Shown here: in pieces, positions 35,296 through 44,051 of the stretch
Layout: every line of letters starts with the position of its first letter
Numbering within the stretch: the first letter of the stretch is position 1
NCBI RefSeq assembly: GCF_018380615.1
Contig: NZ_JAGYVZ010000010.1
Span: 124,001 to 188,000, forward strand
Reading direction: 5' to 3'
DNA from: Flavobacterium psychroterrae
GTDB taxonomy: Bacteria > Bacteroidota > Bacteroidia > Flavobacteriales > Flavobacteriaceae
DNA: 64,000 bases
Made by a program: the position numbers and the translations under genes
Notes under the pieces: generated by a model
The model's database searches: none
Seen by the model: only the letters and a program-made list of their open reading frames with translations
What the model was told of the DNA's origin: nothing

Positions 35296-36519
35296 ATGAA
35301 TTTACTACTTCAAACAACTCAACATAATTTACAAGGACAAATTGCAGTAACAGGATCAAAAAGCGAAACAAATCGTTTATTACTTCTAAAAGCATTATTT
35401 CCAAATATTACACTCGCCAATACTTCCAACTCTGATGATAGCGAAGTAATGCAAAAAGCTTTATTAGGTGATGATGAAATTGTAGACATACATCACGCAG
35501 GAACGGCAATGCGTTTTTTAACCGCTTATTTTGCCGTAAACGAAGGTCGCGACGTTGTTATGACAGGTTCAAGCAGAATGCAGGAACGTCCGATAAAAAT
35601 TTTAGTCGAAGCTTTAGCACAATTAGGAGTTGAAATCTCTTATGAAAAGGAAGAAGGTTATCCACCAATCAAAATCAAAGGAAAAAAAGTAACGGCTTCA
35701 AAAGTTACTTTGGCAGCAAATGTAAGCAGTCAGTATATTTCGGCACTTTTATTAGTAGCTTCAAAATTAGAAAATGGTTTAGAACTGACTTTAGAAGGAG
35801 AAATCACTTCGATTCCGTATATCAAAATGACTTTGGCTTTACTGAAAGATTTAGATATTCAGACTAGTTTTGAAGGCAATATAATCAAAGTATACCCGAA
35901 AGCAGAAGTAGTTTCAAAAGAAATGGTTGTAGAATCTGACTGGAGTTCTGCATCATACTTTTTTAGTTTAGTCGCTTTGGCTGATACAGCTTCAATCACT
36001 TTAAGCAGTTATAAAGAAAATAGTTTGCAAGGAGATTCTGAATTAGTTTCACTTTATGAACAATTAGGAGTTCAGACTACTTTTCAGGACAATAAAATGA
36101 CATTGGTAAAACAAGAGAATTTTAAATTTGGAACAATAAATTTTGAACTAAATAATACACCGGATATTGCACAAACCATTGTTGTAACCTGTTTAGGTTT
36201 AGGAATTGGTTGTCATTTAACGGGACTTCATACTTTAAAAATCAAAGAAACCGACAGACTTGAAGCACTTAGAATTGAATTGACAAAATTAGGAGCTAAT
36301 ATTTCGGTTACAAATGATAGTTTGACTCTAACACCTTCAGAAAACATCAATCATAATGTGAAAATTGCCACTTACAACGATCACCGTATGGCAATGGCAT
36401 TTGCTCCTTTAGCATTAAAAGTGCCAATTATTATTGAAAATGCTGAGGTAGTTTCTAAATCTTATCCTGATTTCTGGAATGATTTAAAAGCATTGAACTT
36501 CGAAATTTCAGAATTGTAG
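35296..36519 (+). CDS. aroA: 3-phosphoshikimate 1-carboxyvinyltransferase (EPSP synthase), 407 aa
   Basis: Adds enolpyruvyl to shikimate-3-phosphate. GSKSETNRLLLLKAL (N-terminal Lys/Ser/Arg site), HHAGTAMRFLTAYF (GTAMRF), SRMQERPIKILVEAL and the C-terminal TYNDHRMAMAFAPLALKV all match. Somewhat shorter than the typical 430 residues. Separate from the phe/tyr operon. Confidence 0.95.
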   Translation: MNLLLQTTQHNLQGQIAVTGSKSETNRLLLLKALFPNITLANTSNSDDSEVMQKALLGDDEIVDIHHAGTAMRFLTAYFAVNEGRDVVMTGSSRMQERPIKILVEALAQLGVEISYEKEEGYPPIKIKGKKVTASKVTLAANVSSQYISALLLVASKLENGLELTLEGEITSIPYIKMTLALLKDLDIQTSFEGNIIKVYPKAEVVSKEMVVESDWSSASYFFSLVALADTASITLSSYKENSLQGDSELVSLYEQLGVQTTFQDNKMTLVKQENFKFGTINFELNNTPDIAQTIVVTCLGLGIGCHLTGLHTLKIKETDRLEALRIELTKLGANISVTNDSLTLTPSENINHNVKIATYNDHRMAMAFAPLALKVPIIIENAEVVSKSYPDFWNDLKALNFEISEL

Positions 36520-36526
36520 ATTTAAA

Positions 36527-36692
36527 CCATATAAGTGATATAAGTTCATTTAAATAAAAATGAGCATAATTTGAATAGCCCCTAGTTTCAACTAGGCGTT
36601 TTTGCGTTTAGTTTTTTCGGCTTTAGCCAAATAAAAACACCACCAATTTTTTGCAGCATCCAAAATTAAATGAACTTATATAACTTATATGG
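36527..36692. repeat. Palindromic element of family A, copy 3, 166 bp with 27-bp terminal arms
   Basis: Left arm 36527-36553 starts CCATATAAGTGATATAAGTT and ends TCATTTAA; right arm 36666-36692 is its reverse complement with one difference. In the middle, a small stem CCTAGTT/AACTAGG (near 36581-36596) sits in front of T-rich sequence. It fills most of the 36520-36860 gap before queA; no gene was seen there. Confidence 0.8.
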
Positions 36693-36763
36693 TGAAAAAC
36701 AATTTTTTTATGTTCTTAAAACACCACTAAATCAACGACTTTTGAAAATAAACATCAAAACAC

Positions 36764-36795
36764 TTGACAACGCCTATCTCACAATCGTATATTTG
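36764..36795 (+). promoter_or_regulatory. Promoter of queA
   Basis: TTG (36764-36766), 21-nt spacer, TATATTTG (36788-36795). ATG at 36861. Confidence 0.6.
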
Positions 36796-36860
36796 CACAC
36801 GATTAAAAATCAGGTCTTCAAATAATCCTGATCGAAATCTATAACTCATAACTTTCTCAA

Positions 36861-37910
36861 ATGAAATTATCACATTTTCAATTTAATTTACCGAAAGAAC
36901 TTTTAGCGGAATTTCCAGCAGAAAACAGAGACGAATCTCGTTTAATGGTAATCGATCGTCAAAAACAAACTATAGAGCACAAAATGTTCAAAGATGTTAT
37001 CAACTATTTTGATGACGGAGATGTTTTGATTCTTAACAATACAAAAGTATTCCCTGCACGTTTGTACGGAAACAAAGAAAAAACAGGAGCAAGAATTGAA
37101 GTTTTCTTATTAAGAGAATTAAATTCAGAGCAACGTCTTTGGGACGTTTTAGTTGATCCGGCTCGTAAAATCCGTATCGGGAACAAACTTTATTTTGGTG
37201 ACGACGACTCTTTAGTTGCTGAAGTAATCGACAACACGACTTCTCGTGGTAGAACTTTACGTTTTTTATATGACGGTTCTTACGAAGAATTCAGAAACAA
37301 ACTAACAGAACTTGGAGAAACTCCAATTCCTAAATACATCAGTAGAGAAGTAACAGCAGAAGATGCTGAAAGATACCAAACTATTTATGCAAAAGAAGAA
37401 GGAGCTGTAGCTGCACCAACTGCAGGTTTACACTTCTCAAAACACCTTTTGAAAAAATTAGAAATCAAAGGAATCAATTTTGCTGAAGTAACATTACACG
37501 TTGGTTTAGGAACTTTTAATCCGGTTGAGGTTGAAGATTTATCGAAACACAAAATGGATTCTGAGGAATTGATCATCAAACAAGAAGCTTGTGATATTGT
37601 AAATGCAGCTAAAATTGCTAAAAAACGTATCTGTGCTGTTGGAACAACTTCGATGCGTGCTATCGAAAGTTCAGTTTCATCTCAAAATACTTTAAATCCT
37701 TTTGAAGGATGGACAAATAAATTTATTTTTCCTCCTCACGATTTTAGTATTGCAAACTGTATGATTACAAATTTCCACACACCAAAATCAACATTATTAA
37801 TGATGATTTCTGCTTTTTGTGGTCACGATTTAATGAAAAGAGCATACGAAGAAGCAATTAAAGAAGAATACAAATTCTATTCTTACGGAGATGCGATGTT
37901 AATCATCTAA
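36861..37910 (+). CDS. queA: S-adenosylmethionine:tRNA ribosyltransferase-isomerase, 349 aa
   Basis: Builds the epoxyqueuosine ring on tRNA wobble position 34. [40 protein letters not shown] (here VLILNNTKV), [20 protein letters not shown], and [21 protein letters not shown], and [16 protein letters not shown]. Full length. Matches queE in the same window for queuosine. Confidence 0.97.
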   Translation: MKLSHFQFNLPKELLAEFPAENRDESRLMVIDRQKQTIEHKMFKDVINYFDDGDVLILNNTKVFPARLYGNKEKTGARIEVFLLRELNSEQRLWDVLVDPARKIRIGNKLYFGDDDSLVAEVIDNTTSRGRTLRFLYDGSYEEFRNKLTELGETPIPKYISREVTAEDAERYQTIYAKEEGAVAAPTAGLHFSKHLLKKLEIKGINFAEVTLHVGLGTFNPVEVEDLSKHKMDSEELIIKQEACDIVNAAKIAKKRICAVGTTSMRAIESSVSSQNTLNPFEGWTNKFIFPPHDFSIANCMITNFHTPKSTLLMMISAFCGHDLMKRAYEEAIKEEYKFYSYGDAMLII

Positions 37911-37933
37911 TTAGATATTTAGAATAAAATATA

Positions 37934-37961
37934 AAACCTGTCAGCGATGACAGGTTTTTTT
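37934..37961 (+). terminator. Terminator of queA
   Basis: AACCTGTCA (37935-37943) pairs with TGACAGGTT (37948-37956) around GCGA, then a run of T. Confidence 0.85.
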
Positions 37962-37987
37962 ATTTAAAATTGGTTTCAAGTTTTTTT

Positions 37988-38034
37988 GTTTCAGGTTTCA
38001 AGTTTTGCAGAACGTTAAACTTGAAACCTGAAAC
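37988..38034. repeat. Inverted repeat GTTTCAGGTTTCAAGTTT
   Basis: Arms 37988-38005 and 38017-38034 are perfect 18-nt complements with an 11-nt loop, right before kynU. The core GTTTCAAGTTTAAAGTT also occurs at 46451-46469 and 63469-63485. Confidence 0.65.
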
Positions 38035-38082
38035 TTGAAACAAAAGAAACATTTCTTATTTTTACGATTCAAAACAAACAAA

Positions 38083-39360
38083 ATGACTTTTCAAAATACA
38101 CGCGAATTCGCGAAACAACTTGACGCAGAAGATAGCTTAAATCAATATCAGGATCAATTTATATTCCCTAAAGTAAATGATAAACGAGTAATTTATTTTA
38201 CAGGAAATTCTTTGGGATTACAGCCTAAACGAACCAAAGCATACATCGACGAAGTAATGAATGATTGGGCAGATCTTGCTGTTGAAGGTCATTTTTATGC
38301 TGAAAAACCTTGGTGGGATTATCAGGAAAGATTTGCAGAACCATTAAGTAAAATAGTTGGAGCATTGCCATCAGAAGTTACGGTAATGAATACTTTAACG
38401 GTAAACCTGCATTTATTAATGGTTTCTTTTTATCAGCCAAAAGGAAAGCGTTATAAAATAATTTGCGAGGAAAAAGCATTTCCTTCAGATCAGTATATGT
38501 TTCAAAGTCAGGTACATTTTCACGGATACAAAACAGAAGATGCAATTGTAGAAATCAAACGTCGTGAAGGCGAACACAATATTCGTCTGGAAGATGTTCT
38601 TGCAAAAATTGAAGAAGTGGGTGATGAACTGGCTTTGGTTTTAATTGGCGGAGTAAATTATTATACAGGACAAGTTTTTGATATTAAAACCATAACCGAA
38701 GCCGGACAAAAAGCAGGTGCAAAAGTAGGTTGGGATTTAGCTCATGCTGCAGGAAATATTAAACTGCAGCTTCATGACTGGAATGTAGATTTTGCTGCGT
38801 GGTGCAGTTATAAATACATGAATTCAGGACCTGGCAATGCTTCTGGTTGTTTTGTTCATGAAAAACATCATAATGATCCAGACTTACCAAGATTTGCTGG
38901 TTGGTGGGGACATAATAAAGAGCGCCGTTTTAAAATGGAACCCAACTTCGATCCGGTCCATGGAGCTGATGGCTGGCAGATTAGTAATTTGCCCGTACTT
39001 TCTTTAGCCCCTTATTTAGCTTCGGTAGAAATGTTTGCTGAGGTTGGGATGGATGCTTTAATTGCCAAAAGAGATAAAATCACATCTTACTTAGAATTTA
39101 TTTTACATGAAATTGATCAGGAAGTAAAAGGTAATTTCGAAATTATTACGCCTTCAAATCCTGAAGAAAGAGCGTCCCAACTATCAGTATTTTTACACGG
39201 AGAAGGGCGAAGTTTATTTGACTATTTAATGAAAAACGGTGTTATTACAGATTGGCGTGAACCTAATGTAATTCGTTTGGCGCCAGTTCCGTTATATTGT
39301 TCTTATGAAGATATGTATGATTTTGGACAAATTCTGAAAAAAGGAATTTTAGGTAAATAA
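38083..39360 (+). CDS. kynU: Kynureninase, 425 aa
   Basis: Cleaves kynurenine or 3-hydroxykynurenine in tryptophan catabolism. PLP enzyme: GNSLGLQPKR, VMNTLTVNLHLLMVSFYQP, GWDLAHAAGNIKL, WCSYKYMNSGPGNASG (PLP Lys), LPRFAGWWGHNKERRF and the C-terminal VIRLAPVPLYCSYED. I placed the start at ATG 38083; an in-frame ATG at 38035 lies in the palindromic repeat. The hydroxylase partner kmo lies at 52836 in this window. Confidence 0.95.
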   Translation: MTFQNTREFAKQLDAEDSLNQYQDQFIFPKVNDKRVIYFTGNSLGLQPKRTKAYIDEVMNDWADLAVEGHFYAEKPWWDYQERFAEPLSKIVGALPSEVTVMNTLTVNLHLLMVSFYQPKGKRYKIICEEKAFPSDQYMFQSQVHFHGYKTEDAIVEIKRREGEHNIRLEDVLAKIEEVGDELALVLIGGVNYYTGQVFDIKTITEAGQKAGAKVGWDLAHAAGNIKLQLHDWNVDFAAWCSYKYMNSGPGNASGCFVHEKHHNDPDLPRFAGWWGHNKERRFKMEPNFDPVHGADGWQISNLPVLSLAPYLASVEMFAEVGMDALIAKRDKITSYLEFILHEIDQEVKGNFEIITPSNPEERASQLSVFLHGEGRSLFDYLMKNGVITDWREPNVIRLAPVPLYCSYEDMYDFGQILKKGILGK

Positions 39361-39367
39361 AAAATAT

Positions 39368-39553
39368 TCTTTCGCAAAGAGTCGCACAGACGCAAAGTTT
39401 TTTTTCACGCAGATTTAAAATAATTTAAGCAGATCCTTTTAATTTTTTAATCTGTGTGTAGAAAAAAACTTGGCGACTTGGAGTCTTTGCGATCTTATTT
39501 TTAGATAGTAACTTCAAAAATAATCTGCTTAAATATGTAAAATCTGCGTGAAA
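39368..39553. repeat. Large imperfect inverted repeat, CGCAAAGA/ACGCAGATT family
   Basis: Left parts TTCGCAAAGAGTCGC and CACGCAGATTTAAAATAAT pair with right parts GCGACTTGGAGTCTTTGCGA and GTAAAATCTGCGTGAA, in mixed order, in the 39361-39705 gap. Words shared with 12832-12983 and 46490-46680 (GCAAAG, CACAAAG). No gene was seen in this gap. Confidence 0.6.
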
Positions 39554-39705
39554 CAACATTTTCAGAAAAGGGTAAAGAAATCTATTTTAAAATTCACCTT
39601 CAAATCTATAATCTTCAAATTCTATAACGTTTTAACTAAATCTTGTAACGCCGTTAATATATATCTTCTTTAATTTGTAGAGTATAAATTTTTAAAACTA
39701 CAATC

Positions 39706-40152
39706 ATGAAAAGCTTATGTATTATATTAGTTGCTTTATCTATCATTTCTTGTCAAAATCAGGGAAAAGAGGATATTAATAAAGCAAAACAAGCTAGCAT
39801 TGATTCGATGAGAGTTGAAATTGATAAACAAAAAGTTATTGATTCAATGAAGACAGAAATGGCAAACCTTAAAGAACAGCAACAAGTAGAACAACAAAAA
39901 GTAGAATCTCAAAAAGTTGTGGTAGTACATCAACAACAAGCAGATGGAACTGCTACTACAACGACTACAAAAAAGAAAAAAGGATGGAGCGCAACTGCTA
40001 AAGGTGCCGTAATTGGTGCTGGAGTTGGGGCTGCAACTGGAGCTATTGTGAGTAAGAGAAAAGGCGAAGGCGCTATTATTGGTGGTTTAGCGGGTGCTGC
40101 TTTGGGAACTGGAACTGGTGCTGTTATCGATAGCAAAAAGAAAAAAGAATAG
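39706..40152 (+). CDS. Glycine-zipper lipoprotein, 148 aa
   Basis: Lipobox with Cys16 (LSIISCQN), a Gln/Lys/Val-rich helical middle (EQQQVEQQKVESQKVVVVHQ) and a glycine-zipper tail (AKGAVIGAGVGAATGAI, EGAIIGGLAGAALGTGTGA), a motif that spans or packs in membranes. Related to the YMGG-like/Gly-zipper families of envelope proteins. Function unknown; a stress or envelope role is possible. A palindromic terminator separates it from the convergent gene. Confidence 0.85.
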   Translation: MKSLCIILVALSIISCQNQGKEDINKAKQASIDSMRVEIDKQKVIDSMKTEMANLKEQQQVEQQKVESQKVVVVHQQQADGTATTTTTKKKKGWSATAKGAVIGAGVGAATGAIVSKRKGEGAIIGGLAGAALGTGTGAVIDSKKKKE

Positions 40153-40173
40153 ATCTATTTCTTATATAATATA

Positions 40174-40204
40174 AAAACCCCGATTTAATTTAAATCGGGG
40201 TTTT
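40174..40204. terminator. Bidirectional terminator
   Basis: AAAACCCCGATTT (40175-40187) pairs with AAATCGGGGTTTT (40192-40204), between two convergent genes; T runs on both strands. Confidence 0.85.
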
Positions 40205-40209
40205 GTGTT

Positions 40210-42021
40210 TTAAGCTAATTCCAGACTGGGAATTTTAATGGCTTCTAATTTTTGTTTATAAAAATCAAACTCTTCTTTAATCTTATTTAAGTCATTTCTA
40301 AAATATAATGAAGATGAAAGGAAATTGTCATAGTATTCAATCCCTTCAAGAATATTGGCTTTAAAAGTATTCCATTTCTTAAGTTGAGAATTGGTGATGT
40401 CTCCGGAAACATTTTCGATTTCATTCCTGAAATAATCAACATACATTTTCAATTCTTTTACAAATAAATTCGGTCTGTTTTCCGTCCTTAGAACCGACTT
40501 GTTTCCATAAATATGACCCAACATATCAGATAAAGAAACTTCTTGGTCAAAATAAGCCATATTTGGACCAGGACAGATTATTACACCTTGAGCTTGTCCT
40601 TTTATTTTAATATCATTCTCTAAATACGATGCATTTGCTAAACCTACACACAAACAAGATTTTTCGGTAATATCAAATTTTGCCTTTTCAAAAGCTTTGA
40701 TTGACATTGTTTCTTTTACATTTTCTAATGCTGCAAGTTTATGATCCTGATATTTTTTAGAAGCGCTGCAAATTCCTTGTGGATCGTATTCTTTGCTTAA
40801 AGCAAGGAATTTCTTCGGACAAGAACTTCCTGCTTTATTTTGGTCAATCCTTTTTTGTCTTAAAATTTCATTTGTAGTTCCTCTCAAAGTATTGAACGGA
40901 ACTCCCAATGGTGAAATATGACTTAAATATAAATCTTCTTCCTTTGCGTTTATTAATAATTCACGAGTTGCTTGATCTACAGATGTGGCTTCCGGAACTA
41001 ATAAAAATGGCGTTCCCCAACCTACAGAATCAACTTTGTAATTTTCTAATAAAAACTCATGTTCTTCGGCAGTTCCTACACCGCCCTGAACTGTAATTTT
41101 AAGAGGTAAAGGACTTTCTGGTGTGTGAAATTGTTTTTGTTGTAATACTTTTGTCATCAACTCATGCGCAGATTGAATAAGCTGATCCTTTTTTTCTTTA
41201 AACTCTTCTAATATCGGACCTAATAAAAGCCCGTCAGTAGCAAAAGCATGTCCGCCGCAATTTAATCCCGATTCAATTCTGTATTCAGAAACCCAAAGTC
41301 CTTTTTTAGCAAGGAAATTCCCTTGAATCATGGCAGATCTAAAATCACTTACCTTTAAAGTAATTTTCTTTTTTAGTTCATTATTCAGATTAGGAAAAAA
41401 ATCTGAAAAATTCTCAAAATAGCTAAACAATCTCGGATTCATTCCCGCTGAAAGTACAACAGAAGATTCGAGATTACTATTTGCAAAACCTCTTAAAGCT
41501 GCATGGGCATCATTGAATTCGATTGGCAATTGTTCGTTTTTCTCAAAATTATCTTTATCTAGTTTTGTCATGATATTGACATCAATTAATCCCGGAGAAA
41601 GATGCGATTCGATATAATTTTGAATGTTTTCTGTAAAAGAAATTCCATCATCGAGTAGATTTTGAAAACCCTTTTTAATATCCGAAGTATTAGGCAGCAT
41701 TGCAATATAATTTTCTACCGCCGTTTTGCTTTCTATAAGTTCATTTTTAAAATTGTCGAACTTTTGTTTTACAATTTTATCAACCAGATTAAGATATGAA
41801 GTGATTCTTTGTGCTCTGTAATCGTGAAATTTCTGCGTTATTTCTTCGTATTGAAAATTGAATTTAGTGCTGTAAAAATTACGCATCTTTTCAATTAAAT
41901 CATCATCGGCTATAGAAACCACAGATGAAATTCCATATTGTGCCACTCTTATTGGGCTGTCGATTGTATATGCGAGCCCCATAACAGGAATATGAAAAGT
42001 ATGTAAAGGCTTTTTTGTCAT
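40210..42021 (-). CDS. Conserved 603-aa protein, TIM-barrel-like with six cysteines; function unknown
   Basis: Start ATG 42021 (MTKKPLHTFHIPVMGLAYTI); an in-frame ATG 32 codons earlier lies in intergenic sequence. The first 40 residues (IPVMGLAYTIDSPIRVAQYGIS) and a central block (TVQGGVGTAEEHEFLLENYK, then DSVGWGTPFLLVPEAT, residues 310-345) recall nitronate monooxygenase/FMN TIM barrels. Cysteines at 255 (GLNCGGHAF), 401, 418, 456, 458 and 483 (QGVIICPGPN) could bind a metal or Fe-S cluster. It looks like a Bacteroidota-specific enzyme. I do not recognise a known function. Helical segments (residues 50-140) lie in the N-terminal half. Confidence 0.85.
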   Translation of the reverse strand: MTKKPLHTFHIPVMGLAYTIDSPIRVAQYGISSVVSIADDDLIEKMRNFYSTKFNFQYEEITQKFHDYRAQRITSYLNLVDKIVKQKFDNFKNELIESKTAVENYIAMLPNTSDIKKGFQNLLDDGISFTENIQNYIESHLSPGLIDVNIMTKLDKDNFEKNEQLPIEFNDAHAALRGFANSNLESSVVLSAGMNPRLFSYFENFSDFFPNLNNELKKKITLKVSDFRSAMIQGNFLAKKGLWVSEYRIESGLNCGGHAFATDGLLLGPILEEFKEKKDQLIQSAHELMTKVLQQKQFHTPESPLPLKITVQGGVGTAEEHEFLLENYKVDSVGWGTPFLLVPEATSVDQATRELLINAKEEDLYLSHISPLGVPFNTLRGTTNEILRQKRIDQNKAGSSCPKKFLALSKEYDPQGICSASKKYQDHKLAALENVKETMSIKAFEKAKFDITEKSCLCVGLANASYLENDIKIKGQAQGVIICPGPNMAYFDQEVSLSDMLGHIYGNKSVLRTENRPNLFVKELKMYVDYFRNEIENVSGDITNSQLKKWNTFKANILEGIEYYDNFLSSSLYFRNDLNKIKEEFDFYKQKLEAIKIPSLELA

Positions 42022-42107
42022 TTGTTTTAAATTAAAATAAAAACAAATGTTGGGAAATAAATTATTTAAAAACCTGATAATTGTCAGGTTTTTAAATGTT
42101 GGAAAAG

Positions 42108-42375
42108 TGGTTGCCAAGAATTTTACGAATTAGCACGAATTATTTTGCCAATATCGTGTAGTGCCTAACGGGACAATTATAAATTTCAATTATTTTTTAT
42201 TACCAACATTTGACCTCTACGAGGTATAGTATTATTGTAGCTATACTCCTTTAGGAGTTAAATGTTGGTAGAAATAAAAAGTTGTCACCTAGTACGATTG
42301 TCCCGTTAGGGACTAAACTTTTACTCCAAATGAATTCGTGAAAATTAGTGAAATTCGTGCGCAAAAAATAATTCG
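42108..42375. repeat. Three-level nested inverted repeat in intergenic gap
   Basis: Outer: words of the type ACGAATT...GCACGAATT and the complementary AATTCGTG...; they flank the gap near 42120-42145 and 42330-42355. Middle: CCTAACGGGACAAT (42164-42177) and its exact complement at 42297-42310. Inner: TACCAACATTT (42201-42211) with AAATGTTGGTA (42260-42270), and in it short stems GTATAG/CTATAC. No coding potential seen. Confidence 0.8.
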
Positions 42376-42378
42376 CGG

Positions 42379-43935
42379 CTAAATCAAAATCTTCTTCAAA
42401 GACTCTGCAATACTTCGCCATAAAAAGTTGTAGAATGATTTCTCCTGAATTCTTTCTAATTCAACATCTGCGTTTTTTGCTTTGTCTTTTGAGTCGTTTT
42501 TGACAAGTAAATTAACAATCGCTGATTTAAGTTTTGCTTCTTTTTCAGGATGTTTCTTTTTGTATAATTTCACTTTTAAATCGTCATAATCTAAGGAAGC
42601 ATTTCCTTTTGAAATATTGTCGTTTCCATAAAAATTAAAACGATATTTATTAAAAGTTCCGGTAAAAGACGCATTCATATACGGCTGGCTGAATTGTCCC
42701 ATCGCTCTAACATCAAAATTTGAAATCACGCCCTGAATATGAAAACTATCTTTTAGATCCAGAACATTAAAACTCCAGTCGACATTTAAAGGTGAAGTTT
42801 TCATGAAAAGGCAATTGACTTTTATTTTTACGTCAGCCATTTTTTTTAAGCCAAAACCACTTTTTATATTCGTAACATACATATTAAAACGGTCAAAATT
42901 TAAAATACCCGGACCTTTTGAAAAATCAATTTCTTCCTCATAAACCAATTTCGATTTTAGAATTTGAATGGTATCAATTTGAAGCGGGAATTTAATTTTT
43001 CGTAATAAATGATTGTACAGATATTTTTTGCTCAAATCATCTTTTGGGATTTTATTTCGATAAACATTAGCATCAGCATGATTAACGATAAGCGAATTTG
43101 CCTTAAAGAAAAACTTGTCATTTTTAAAGCCCCAATCCATTTTTTCAATGTGAGCCGAATCAAATTTGATGGTATAAATATCTTTTTCTTTTTCCAGTCT
43201 TTTGACAAATTCTTTTCGTCCAAACTCAGGCAGGTAAGAAAATTTTTTAACTTTTAAAAAGTTATTTTCGGTACTTATTTTACCAATATTCATATGATAA
43301 AATGCGCTGGGTTTGTAATATAAACTATCAAATACCAAAACATATTTTTCGAATTGCATTGGAATTTTTTCTTTTAAAGTAGCATCTGTAATCAAAATAC
43401 CTTCCAGTTTTAAAATGATTTTTTTTACACTTAAAATTGGTTTATTGGTATCTAATGAAACCACATCGACGGTTCCTTCATTTAAATAAATATTGGAAAC
43501 AGCAACAATTTTTCGAAAAGGTTCAATGATGACGTTTTTTATGCTTTTATTATTATTCAAAAGTTTTTCACCTTTTTTATATAAAATTACACGAGGTCTA
43601 TTGATGATAATGCTTTCGGCCTCAATAATATCGTGAAACGCTAAATCCCAAATATTAAAATGCTTAATTGTAATAGATTCAATTTTAGCGAAAAGCCCAT
43701 TTTTACTATCTTTTGGTTCATTTTTTGGACTTACTAATAATGTCGTGGCATTAATATTTCTGGAGATAAGCGAAACCTCGATTTTCTCGTAATGAATATT
43801 GTAAGCAGTTGTGTTTTTCTCATTTATAATTATAGGCAATTGTTTTTTTATCCAATAATTGAAACCAATATTGACTAAAATCACAAAAAGAAAGACTGAA
43901 ATTACACCTATTGCTATTTTTTTATAGATTGACAT
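42379..43935 (-). CDS. AsmA-like/DUF748-type membrane-anchored protein, 518 aa
   Basis: One N-terminal membrane helix (KIAIGVISVFLFVILVNIGF), then a long region of beta-strand-type sequence with repeated patterns (VEVSLISRNINATTL-like, VSNIYLNEGTVDVVSLDT, KSKLVYEEEIDFSKGPG), and a C-terminal amphipathic region. These features fit the AsmA/YhdP/DUF748 group of periplasmic lipid-handling or envelope proteins. Identity as a specific family is inferred. Single gene. Confidence 0.65.
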   Translation of the reverse strand: MSIYKKIAIGVISVFLFVILVNIGFNYWIKKQLPIIINEKNTTAYNIHYEKIEVSLISRNINATTLLVSPKNEPKDSKNGLFAKIESITIKHFNIWDLAFHDIIEAESIIINRPRVILYKKGEKLLNNNKSIKNVIIEPFRKIVAVSNIYLNEGTVDVVSLDTNKPILSVKKIILKLEGILITDATLKEKIPMQFEKYVLVFDSLYYKPSAFYHMNIGKISTENNFLKVKKFSYLPEFGRKEFVKRLEKEKDIYTIKFDSAHIEKMDWGFKNDKFFFKANSLIVNHADANVYRNKIPKDDLSKKYLYNHLLRKIKFPLQIDTIQILKSKLVYEEEIDFSKGPGILNFDRFNMYVTNIKSGFGLKKMADVKIKVNCLFMKTSPLNVDWSFNVLDLKDSFHIQGVISNFDVRAMGQFSQPYMNASFTGTFNKYRFNFYGNDNISKGNASLDYDDLKVKLYKKKHPEKEAKLKSAIVNLLVKNDSKDKAKNADVELERIQEKSFYNFLWRSIAESLKKILI

Positions 43936-44051
43936 TTATCGTATTGATTTTAAATACATAAATTTAGACTTTTAAAAGTAATGTTTTTTATACGATTAGT
44001 TTTTTAAGTTACATTATTACCAAACCATTTATCATTATACTTTTTTTGAAT

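Noticed and set aside
36527-36692. Insertion sequence or transposon
   Set aside because: There are terminal inverted arms but no transposase frame; listed as a repeat only.
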